Positions 1 to 5,216 of a stretch of DNA of 12,979 bases are shown piece by piece. The translations under genes were made by a program, and so were the position numbers. Source of the DNA: a bacterium. Its GTDB lineage: Bacteria > Krumholzibacteriota > Krumholzibacteriia > LZORAL124-64-63. The stretch covers positions 1 through 12,979 of the forward strand of contig DAOVZQ010000016.1 in the NCBI GenBank assembly GCA_030635025.1. Direction: 5' to 3'. The notes under the pieces are model-generated. The model saw only the letters and a program-made list of their open reading frames with translations. It searched no databases and had not been told where the DNA came from. The number at the start of each line of letters is the position of its first letter. Within the stretch, counting starts at the first letter, position 1.

Positions 1-230
1 CGAAAGAGTGCGCCGACTTCGCCGACTGTCTCAGCCCCGACTCGCTCGTCGTCTTGACTGACTGCAAGCTCGAGCCGGGTTTGGCGGACGCGGAGCCGGG
101 ATACACCTGTCAGTTCATGCGTCACGGCTATTTTTGCGTCGACAGCAAGGACTCGCGGCCCGGCGCACCGGTCTTCAACCGGACGGTGTCCCTGAAGGAC
201 CGCTGGGCGAAGCAGCAGGCCAAGAAGTAG
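1..230 (+). CDS. glnS: Glutaminyl-tRNA synthetase, C-terminal end (partial)
   Basis: The frame starting at base 3 is open from the window edge to a TAG at 228-230 and gives 75 residues, the C-terminal end of the protein. The stretch YFCVDSKDS followed by VFNRTVSLKDRWA matches what I recall of the end of bacterial GlnRS (E. coli has GYFCxDS and VFNRTVGLRDTWAK). The preceding SLVV, EPGLADAEPG and QF fit the anticodon-binding beta-barrel. The enzyme charges tRNA-Gln with glutamine in the cytoplasm. The N-terminal catalytic domain lies outside the window. The Lys-rich end (KQQAKK) is a short extension. A hairpin terminator follows 60 bases downstream, so this gene probably ends its transcript here. 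Confidence 0.9.
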   Translation, partial: KECADFADCLSPDSLVVLTDCKLEPGLADAEPGYTCQFMRHGYFCVDSKDSRPGAPVFNRTVSLKDRWAKQQAKK

Positions 231-289
231 ACCGACAGGGAGCCCGGATCGGTATCAGGTCCATCTGCCGAAAATATCCATAACAAAGA

Positions 290-320
290 GGACCCGGGTC
301 ACCCCGGGTCCCTTCGTTTT
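290..320. terminator. Bidirectional hairpin terminator between convergent genes
   Basis: GGACCCGGG (290-298) and CCCGGGTCC (303-311) form a perfect 9-bp GC-rich stem around a 4-base loop. On the plus strand TTCGTTTT follows. On the minus strand a T-rich stretch (CTCTTTGTTATGG) follows. The hairpin lies between glnS and the stop of the convergent gene at 337, so it can end both transcripts. Confidence 0.75.
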
Positions 321-336
321 CCGGTCCATCCGGAGC

Positions 337-1011
337 CTACCTGAAGAGTGATTTAACCTCACTCCACGTGGCGCTCTCGTTGGCGATGATGCCGGTGCAG
401 ATCGTGTCGATGACGATCTGATCGATCACCGTGCAGTAGGGCACGTCGATGGTGATGGTCTCGGACTGGGGGTTGGGTTCGATCTTCAGCCCGTAGTTGT
501 ACGTGTACCACTGGCCGCCGAACGGCGCCGGTCCCGGCCACTGGATGTGAGGCAGCCCGGTGGGCCAGGTCCCGGACGTGTAGCCGCCGGGGTTGGATCC
601 GTGACCGGTCACGCCCACGTTGCTCGGCGCTTTCGAACTCGTGATCTGCATGAAGATCAGCTTGGCGCCGTCGAGGGCCTCGGTGTTGGGAATGGTGATG
701 ATGATGGTGCCGCCGGGTTCCTGGATACAGTGCCAGCCGGTGACGAAACCGTCGGGGTCGAGCTCGGGCGGGCATTCGTACTCGCCCCACTCGAAAGCAC
801 CGTCAAATTCCAGGAAGGGTTCACCGTAGGGATTGTCGAAGATGTCTGGCGGTCCGACCAGCCCGGGCTGTGTGAAATCCCAGTGCTGGAAGGTGGTCTG
901 GTGATCACCGCGGCCCCAGGTGCCGGGAGGCGGCCCCTGCCAATAATCGATGGCCTGGGCGGCCAGGGCGAAGGTCAACAGGATGGCGATGGTCAGCGTC
1001 AGCTTTTTCAT
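337..1011 (-). CDS. Secreted protein of unknown function with C-terminal W-x-x-V-K-S-L-F-R tag
   Basis: This encodes 224 residues. A Sec signal peptide is clear: MKKLTLT, then a hydrophobic core and AQA at residues 18-20 as a likely signal peptidase I site. The mature part is rich in Gly, Pro, Trp and aromatic residues, with beta-type alternation and no catalytic motif I recognise. The early 'YWQGPPPGTW ... FQHWDF ... NPYGEP' pattern faintly recalls secreted beta-sandwich proteins of Planctomycetes, but this is only an impression. The last residues, TWSEVKSLFR, match the ends of the two proteins at 3892-4377 and 4409-4915, which are otherwise unrelated to it. The start is supported by a strong ribosome-binding site, GGAGGGAGA (minus strand, 1018-1026), 6 bases before ATG. 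It is divergent from the S9 peptidase gene and convergent with glnS. Function is unknown. Confidence 0.85.
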   Translation of the reverse strand: MKKLTLTIAILLTFALAAQAIDYWQGPPPGTWGRGDHQTTFQHWDFTQPGLVGPPDIFDNPYGEPFLEFDGAFEWGEYECPPELDPDGFVTGWHCIQEPGGTIIITIPNTEALDGAKLIFMQITSSKAPSNVGVTGHGSNPGGYTSGTWPTGLPHIQWPGPAPFGGQWYTYNYGLKIEPNPQSETITIDVPYCTVIDQIVIDTICTGIIANESATWSEVKSLFR

Positions 1012-1082
1012 GATGGGTCTCCCTCCAACAGGACATGTGGGTTCGGGGCTGCGGGCTGACCATCCTGTTTTCCGCGGCTCCG

Positions 1083-1110
1083 TTGTCTTTCATCCTTTTT
1101 GATTTATTCT
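1083..1110 (+). promoter_or_regulatory. Possible sigma-70-type promoter of the S9 peptidase gene
   Basis: TTGTCT (1083-1088) and TATTCT (1105-1110) are separated by 16 bases and lie in a locally AT-rich stretch of the gap between the divergent genes. Each hexamer matches consensus at four of six positions. The implied leader is about 75 bases. This is a weak call based on position and composition. Confidence 0.3.
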
Positions 1111-1181
1111 CGACAGACAATCCGGCCGGGCTTGCCTATCCTGTCGGGACGGTTCGTCATAAACCAAGCCGGCTTATCCCT

Positions 1182-1186
1182 GGAGG
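1182..1186 (+). promoter_or_regulatory. Ribosome-binding site that fixes the S9 peptidase start
   Basis: GGAGG lies 4 bases before the ATG at 1191. The same frame is open upstream to 1035, but that upstream part lacks such a site and would bury the signal peptide. The 1191 start is therefore preferred. Confidence 0.8.
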
Positions 1187-1190
1187 AACA

Positions 1191-3257
1191 ATGAGGCACG
1201 TCGCTCCATACATGATCATCTGTGCACTGGTCGTATTCGTTGCATCCGTGCCTGTCGCCGCAGAGAACGCGGACTTCACCGTGGAAGCCTTCCTGGAGAT
1301 CCCAATCGTGACCTCGCCCGTCGTTTCGCCCGACGGCTCGCGCGTGGCCTACATGCAGCGCAACCGGGATCTGGAGGAAGACGTCTACGAGTATTTCCTC
1401 TGGGTGGCCGACGTGAAGAGCGGCGAAGCAAGCCAGATCAGTTTCGACGGCTCGCGGATCTACGACCTGGGCTGGCGTCCCGACGGCGCCTTGAGTTTTC
1501 GCGCCAATCGCGACGAGGCCACCCAGGTGTGGATCAATCCCCTCGACGGCTCGGAGCCGCGTCCGGTGACCGACCTGCCCGACGGTGTGCACGGCTACTG
1601 GTGGGCGCCGGACGGCAAGTCGCTCGCGGTGTTGGCGCCACCGGCCGAAGACGAGGTCGAAGATGACGAGACGGTGGAGGATATCGACGAAGACCGCGCG
1701 GACTGGACCGTCTTCGACCGGCTCGAGGACCCCGAGGCGTTCGATCAGGTGTGGCTCGTTGACGTCCTGACCGACGGCCCCGCCGACACCGAGCCCCGTC
1801 AACTGACAGAGGCGCCCCTGAACCCCCAGCACCTGGCCTGGTCGCCCGACGGTAAGCTGCTGGCCGTCACCTACAACGAGCTTTTTTCCGGTCTGGTGGA
1901 CGAGGAACAGCGTGTGGGACTGCTGGATATCGAGACCGGTGAACTCAAACGAGTCAGCGACCCGGACCGACACGCCTCACTGGCGGCCTTCGCTCCGGAC
2001 GGACGCTCATTGGCCTACTTCATGGATCGTGCCGATGAATTGCGCGCCTATCTGAATCTCAAGGACCTCTACATCCACGACCTGGGCAACGGTGAGACCC
2101 GTGATCTGACTCCCGAGACCCAGCTTTGTCTCTCGGGCTACGGATCCACTCCGGCGGACCCGCCCTTCTGGTCGGCCGATGGGCGACGCATCTACATGCG
2201 CGTGTCCGACGGCCGTGACATGAACGTCTTCAGCATCGATACGCGCAGCGGCGAGATGAAACAGGTGAGCGATCACGCGGGCAACGTGAGCGGGCTCGAC
2301 ATGGCCGACGGCGTGATGGCCTACGTGGAGAGCGAACTGCATCGACCGGGCGCCGTCTGGGCCGGCAAGCCCGGCAAGACCCGCCGGATCGCCGATACGG
2401 ACGACGCGGTGGCGGCCTACGACCTGATTCCGCCCATGCGTCTCGAACTGCCTGGTCACGAGGACGTCGTCGTCGAGGGCTTTCTCTTCCTGCCGCCCGG
2501 CAAGGATCTTGACGACGGCCCGTTCCCCTTCGTCATGGAGATGCACGGCGGTCCCTTCTCGCGCTACGGGAACTCGTGGACCACGCGCTATCCCTGGCAG
2601 GTCCTGTCGCATCGGGGCTACGCGGTTTTCATCGCCAATCCGCGGGGCGGCACCGCGTATGGCGAGGACCTGCTGCGCGGCGTCTACCGCAACTATGGCA
2701 CCGATGATTATCTGGATCTTATGGCCGCCTGCGACGCCCTGGTCGAGCGTGGAATCGCCGACCCGGAGCGCATGGGCTTCACGGGCTACAGCTACGGCGG
2801 CCTGTCGACCAACAACGTGATCTCGCGCACCGACCGCTTCGCCGCGGCGGTATCCATCGCCGGCATCTTCAACTATGTGTCGGCCATGGGGCAAAGTAAT
2901 CCGCAACTCTTCATCGACAGCTATCGCCAGCCGTGGGCGGGCGACCTGCAGCGCATGTGGGAACACAGCCCGGCCTCTCGCGCCGGTGATCTGGTGACGC
3001 CGACGTTGGTCATGCACGGCTCCGAGGATCTGCCCGTGGACCCGCGCCAGTCCATCGAGCTGTTCAGCTACCTGCAACTCAACGGCGTACCCAGCCGGCT
3101 GGTCTTGTATCCGGGGGAGGGCCACGGCATCAATCGCCCGAGTCACATGCTCGACTACGAAACGCGCGAACTGGACTGGTTCGACCACTACCTGCTGGGC
3201 GACGAGGACGCCGAAGGCGCAGAGGCGCCCGTTCCCGTGGAGGAGACGATCCGGTAG
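1191..3257 (+). CDS. Secreted S9-family prolyl-oligopeptidase-type serine peptidase
   Basis: This encodes 688 residues. A signal peptide (about residues 1-24, ending VPVAA) sends it across the inner membrane. The N-terminal half is a TolB/DPP-like beta-propeller with repeated blade signatures such as SPDGSRVAY, RPDGALSF, APDGKSLAV, SPDGKLLAV and APDGRSLAY. The C-terminal alpha/beta-hydrolase domain starts near residue 420 with EMHGGPFSRYG. The nucleophile is Ser534 in GYSYGG, and the likely partners are Asp613 in HGSEDLPVD and His645 in GEGHG, giving a complete triad. The architecture and length fit acylaminoacyl-peptidase/dipeptidyl-peptidase relatives (S9C), which cleave short peptides after the propeller filters substrate size. 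A very acidic insert (about residues 144-166) interrupts the propeller. The exact specificity cannot be read from sequence. The role is probably peptide scavenging outside the cytoplasm. Confidence 0.93.
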   Translation: MRHVAPYMIICALVVFVASVPVAAENADFTVEAFLEIPIVTSPVVSPDGSRVAYMQRNRDLEEDVYEYFLWVADVKSGEASQISFDGSRIYDLGWRPDGALSFRANRDEATQVWINPLDGSEPRPVTDLPDGVHGYWWAPDGKSLAVLAPPAEDEVEDDETVEDIDEDRADWTVFDRLEDPEAFDQVWLVDVLTDGPADTEPRQLTEAPLNPQHLAWSPDGKLLAVTYNELFSGLVDEEQRVGLLDIETGELKRVSDPDRHASLAAFAPDGRSLAYFMDRADELRAYLNLKDLYIHDLGNGETRDLTPETQLCLSGYGSTPADPPFWSADGRRIYMRVSDGRDMNVFSIDTRSGEMKQVSDHAGNVSGLDMADGVMAYVESELHRPGAVWAGKPGKTRRIADTDDAVAAYDLIPPMRLELPGHEDVVVEGFLFLPPGKDLDDGPFPFVMEMHGGPFSRYGNSWTTRYPWQVLSHRGYAVFIANPRGGTAYGEDLLRGVYRNYGTDDYLDLMAACDALVERGIADPERMGFTGYSYGGLSTNNVISRTDRFAAAVSIAGIFNYVSAMGQSNPQLFIDSYRQPWAGDLQRMWEHSPASRAGDLVTPTLVMHGSEDLPVDPRQSIELFSYLQLNGVPSRLVLYPGEGHGINRPSHMLDYETRELDWFDHYLLGDEDAEGAEAPVPVEETIR

Positions 3258-3273
3258 GTGGCGAAGCGAATCA

Positions 3274-3290
3274 AAGACGTGTAACGTCTT
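3274..3290 (+). terminator. Small hairpin after the S9 peptidase gene, weak terminator
   Basis: AAGACGT and ACGTCTT pair over 7 bp around a 3-base loop, starting 17 bases after the stop at 3257. The following GTATTGTTGT is only partly T-rich. Read-through into the gene at 3331 is plausible. Confidence 0.35.
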
Positions 3291-3330
3291 GTATTGTTGT
3301 GAATCATGAATCCAAAAGGGGGACCCGATA

Positions 3331-3834
3331 ATGAAGACGACACTCACGATGGCATTGATGTTGATTCTGACCGTCGCAGTGGCCTCGGCGGCGCCCGTCG
3401 GTGGTTGGTTCGATCTGGAAAACTGCGCCATGTGCAAGAATCTGACCGACGATCAGGAGCTGTTCGCCAATATGGAATGGGACAATCAGCTTTTTGCCAA
3501 CGGGCTGGTGGAGGTCACGTCGGTGCCGGCCCATTTCAAGGAGCGCTACGAAAAGCTCATGGCCAAGATGCAGGCGACCGTTTCCAAGATGCAGGGCGGT
3601 GAGCAGCTGCCCATGTGCAATATGTGCCTGTCCTACGGGGAGCTGATGATGGCCGGCGCCACCATGGATCAGCTCATCTCCGGCGATAGTCACATCACGG
3701 TCATCTCGAGTCGGGATCCCAAGGTCGTGGAGAAGATCCGCAAGCACGGCCAGACGACCATCGACGAGTACGCCAAGATGATGGCCGCCGAGGGTGAAGG
3801 CGATCATGGTCACGGGCACGACCATCATCACTGA
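3331..3834 (+). CDS. Secreted Met/His-rich protein with two C-x-M-C motifs, putative metal-binding
   Basis: This encodes 167 residues. The signal peptide is MKTTLTMALMLILTVAVASA (cleavage near residue 20-21). The mature protein has two matching motifs, CAMC at Cys32-Cys35 and CNMC at Cys96-Cys99. It also has a Met-rich helix-like middle (MMAGATMDQL) and a C-terminal tail GDHGHGHDHHH (157-167). Paired CxxC sites plus a His tail are typical of soft or transition metal binding (Cu, Zn, Ni), but no enzyme or chaperone family is certain. I think similar uncharacterised proteins with a 'W-F-D-x-E-N-C-A-M-C' start occur in FCB bacteria. A GGGGGA site lies about 10 bases upstream of the ATG. The gap to the S9 peptidase gene is 73 bases with only a weak hairpin, so co-transcription is possible. 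A redox role for the CxxC pairs is an alternative. Confidence 0.85.
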   Translation: MKTTLTMALMLILTVAVASAAPVGGWFDLENCAMCKNLTDDQELFANMEWDNQLFANGLVEVTSVPAHFKERYEKLMAKMQATVSKMQGGEQLPMCNMCLSYGELMMAGATMDQLISGDSHITVISSRDPKVVEKIRKHGQTTIDEYAKMMAAEGEGDHGHGHDHHH

Positions 3835-3850
3835 TCGTTGCGTTTGAATG

Positions 3851-3886
3851 GACGAAGGCGGATCGACCTGATGGCCGGTCCGCCTT
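3851..3886. terminator. Hairpin terminator between convergent genes
   Basis: AAGGCGGA (3855-3862) pairs perfectly with TCCGCCTT (3879-3886). The stem continues inward through TCG/CGG-type pairs and CC/GG, and outward through GACG/CGTC with a bulge. The plus strand continues TTTCTC. It lies between the stop at 3834 and the minus-strand stop at 3892-3894 and probably serves both genes. Confidence 0.7.
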
Positions 3887-3891
3887 TCTCG

Positions 3892-4377
3892 TCAATGATA
3901 GAGAGTCTTGACCCGACCCCAGCTGTTGATGGCGTTCTCGGCCGAGGCCAGGCAGCCCGAGGATAGGGATGCCCCCGGCATGTATGTGCCGGATTGGCCG
4001 ACGTCGTTCACAGCGAAAGGCGCTTCGAGCTGGGCCCAGCCGTTTGTTTCATAGTCGTACCAGCGCAGGCGCAGGGTGAACTGTCCCGCGGGCATGTCCT
4101 CGATGGTCGTGGAGAGGTCGTAGCAGCAGTTGCAGTAACAGGGGTTGGTCAGCGTCTCCGTCTCGGTCACGACCAGCGTATTGAAATCCCAGGACACGGC
4201 ATATCCGAACGGGTCGGGGCAGCAGTTGTAACGGGCCGCATCGTGATGGACCGTAATCGTGGTTTCGTCGACGTCCACGCGCAGACCATCGGAGCCCAGA
4301 CACCATTCGTCGGCTTGGGCGCAGATCGATCCGGCCAGGAGGATCGCCGAACAGGTGATCGCGATGATGAGTTTCAT
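3892..4377 (-). CDS. Small Cys-rich secreted protein, paralogue A, with C-terminal W-G-R-V-K-T-L-Y-H tag
   Basis: This encodes 161 residues. The signal peptide MKLIIAITCSAILLAGSICAQA is followed by a mature domain with eight cysteines (26, 52, 53, 80, 82, 84, 85, 142). Key patterns are YNCCPDP, PCYCNCCYDL, DVGQ and SGCL. All four recur in the neighbouring gene at 4409-4915, so the two are tandem paralogues. The clustered CC and CxCxCC spacing suggests disulfides or metal binding in a small beta-rich domain. I do not recognise a named family. The protein ends SWGRVKTLYH, the tag shared with two other secreted proteins here. The frame is open ten codons further upstream, but the start at 4377 puts AAGGCGG 6 bases before ATG and begins the signal peptide. 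It lies 31 bases after its paralogue, so they form an operon read from 4963-4991. Confidence 0.87.
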   Translation of the reverse strand: MKLIIAITCSAILLAGSICAQADEWCLGSDGLRVDVDETTITVHHDAARYNCCPDPFGYAVSWDFNTLVVTETETLTNPCYCNCCYDLSTTIEDMPAGQFTLRLRWYDYETNGWAQLEAPFAVNDVGQSGTYMPGASLSSGCLASAENAINSWGRVKTLYH

Positions 4378-4383
4378 AGGGTT

Positions 4384-4390
4384 CCGCCTT
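4384..4390 (-). promoter_or_regulatory. Ribosome-binding site fixing the start at 4377
   Basis: AAGGCGG on the minus strand lies 6 bases before ATG (4375-4377). The further-upstream ATG at 4407 lies in the 31-base gap and would add ten polar residues before the signal peptide. Confidence 0.65.
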
Positions 4391-4408
4391 CCGTTCACGT
4401 ATTCCAAC

Positions 4409-4915
4409 TCACCGGTACAGGGTTTTGAGAGTGCCCCAGAGCAGTTGGTCGTGAGGCGGATCCTGCACGCCCGTTGTGGTCAGGCAGCCGGAGTTTTCCG
4501 GTTCGACTTCGCCGCCCGTGTATCCCTGGCCGACGTCAGGCACGACGATCTGGCCGTGCCACTCGACCCAGGTCCCGGTTTCTTCATCCAGCCAGGAAAA
4601 GGTGACACACCACGGGCCGGGCGGAGGGTCGTGGATCTTCACGCCGAGATCGAAGCAGCAGTTGCAGTCGCAGGGAGGATCGGCCGCGACATGCTCAACG
4701 ACGAACATCGTCGCGTCGCCGAAGTGGACCTCATAGGTGATCGGTTCGGGGCAGCAGTTGTACAGGGCCGAATCATGGAATACGTGGATATCGGCTGATA
4801 TCGGATCGACTTCCACGTGTACATCGTCTGCGTCAATGCACCAGAGGTGATCTGCGGCGGCCGCAGTCGGCATGAATAAAGCGAGCAGGCACGTGACCAG
4901 GATCAAGGTCCGCAT
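4409..4915 (-). CDS. Small Cys-rich secreted protein, paralogue B, with C-terminal W-G-T-L-K-T-L-Y-R tag
   Basis: This encodes 168 residues. The signal peptide is MRTLILVTCLLALFMPTAAAA, with cleavage near residue 21. Mature cysteines are 26, 54, 55, 82, 84, 86, 87, 103 and 144; eight align with paralogue A and Cys103 is extra. Shared patterns are LWC/EWC near the new N-terminus, HDSALYNCCPEP, PCDCNCCFDL, an ETGTW / ETNGW turn, DVGQ and NSGCL. The tail is LWGTLKTLYR. Overall the pair has clearly diverged, so the duplication is not recent, yet the Cys framework and tag are kept, which implies selection. ATG at 4915 is chosen over the ATG two codons upstream because GGGAGG overlaps nearly everything before that one and sits 6 bases from 4915. 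It is the first gene of a two-gene unit. Function is unknown. Confidence 0.87.
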   Translation of the reverse strand: MRTLILVTCLLALFMPTAAAADHLWCIDADDVHVEVDPISADIHVFHDSALYNCCPEPITYEVHFGDATMFVVEHVAADPPCDCNCCFDLGVKIHDPPPGPWCVTFSWLDEETGTWVEWHGQIVVPDVGQGYTGGEVEPENSGCLTTTGVQDPPHDQLLWGTLKTLYR

Positions 4916-4921
4916 GACCAT

Positions 4922-4927
4922 CCTCCC
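4922..4927 (-). promoter_or_regulatory. Ribosome-binding site fixing the start at 4915
   Basis: GGGAGG on the minus strand is directly followed by ATGGTCATG. The first ATG would have no spacer, while the second (4913-4915) has 6 bases, the same spacing as in the paralogue. Confidence 0.75.
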
Positions 4928-4962
4928 GTTAAGCAAGTCATGGGTTGATCGCACTTGAAAAC

Positions 4963-4991
4963 ATAATACCAAAATAGGGAATCGGAGTCAA
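4963..4991 (-). promoter_or_regulatory. Sigma-70-type promoter of the Cys-rich paralogue pair
   Basis: On the minus strand TTGACT (4986-4991) and TATTAT (4963-4968) each match consensus at five of six positions and are separated by exactly 17 bases of AT-rich DNA. The expected start near 4955 gives a leader of about 40 bases to the ATG at 4915. This is the best promoter in the window. Confidence 0.78.
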
Positions 4992-5099
4992 AGGGATAGG
5001 GCCAGAGTCGATATTCTTCGCTCAAGTTGTGTGTCAGCGATCCGATGTTTTCTATAGAAATGTTAATGGTGTTTCAGTGAATCCAGATAGCTGATGACG

Positions 5100-5118
5100 G
5101 TTCAGCCCATGGGTGAAC
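5100..5118 (+). other. Hairpin in the chemoreceptor leader
   Basis: GTTCA-G-CCC (5100-5108) pairs with GGGTGAAC (5111-5118), giving 8 bp with one bulged G and a minimal loop. In DNA it reads as a near-palindrome, so it could be an operator rather than an RNA element. Confidence 0.45.
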
Positions 5119-5145
5119 GGCAATTGCTGTTTGGAGGGTTTTGAG

Positions 5146-5191
5146 CTGCAGAAGTGATGGACAAACGGATGTATCCGTCACGGAACTGCAG
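5146..5191 (+). other. Long imperfect hairpin just upstream of the chemoreceptor start
   Basis: CTGCAG (5146-5151) pairs with CTGCAG (5186-5191). Inside, GTGATGGA (5154-5161) pairs with TCCGTCAC (5174-5181) with one G-U pair, leaving a 12-base loop. The arms are separated by AA and GGAA. A competing local pairing (CGGAT with ATCCG, 5166-5177) would break the inner stem. The structure ends 25 bases before the ATG. I do not recognise a known riboswitch; the conserved parts of the c-di-GMP GEMM motif are absent. Confidence 0.5.
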
Positions 5192-5216
5192 AGTCGCTTA
5201 ACCCGGAGCGGTTTGC

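Larger units (their letters stand above)
4992..5216. other. Non-coding gap between divergent genes (with 4916-4991 about 300 bases)
   Basis: No credible gene is visible. The AT-rich part up to about 5075 should hold the promoter of the chemoreceptor gene. TATAGA (about 5052-5057) is a possible -10 element, with only weak -35 partners. The part nearer the gene is rich in inverted repeats, listed separately. Confidence 0.6.

Noticed and set aside
2007..3437. Long minus-strand open frame opposite the S9 peptidase
   Set aside because: The product is His/Val/Ala-rich with no recognisable motif, it crosses the real gene's stop and the next start, and the plus strand carries a complete catalytic triad.
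4989..5014. Possible sigma-28-type (flagellar) promoter for the chemoreceptor: CAAAG then GTCGATAT
   Set aside because: The -10 part matches six of eight bases, but the -35 part only four of eight and the spacer is 10. It also overlaps the much better sigma-70-type promoter on the other strand.
5146..5191. c-di-GMP (GEMM) riboswitch in front of the chemoreceptor gene
   Set aside because: Such riboswitches do occur before chemoreceptor genes, but the conserved core bases and the paired two-stem architecture I know are not present.
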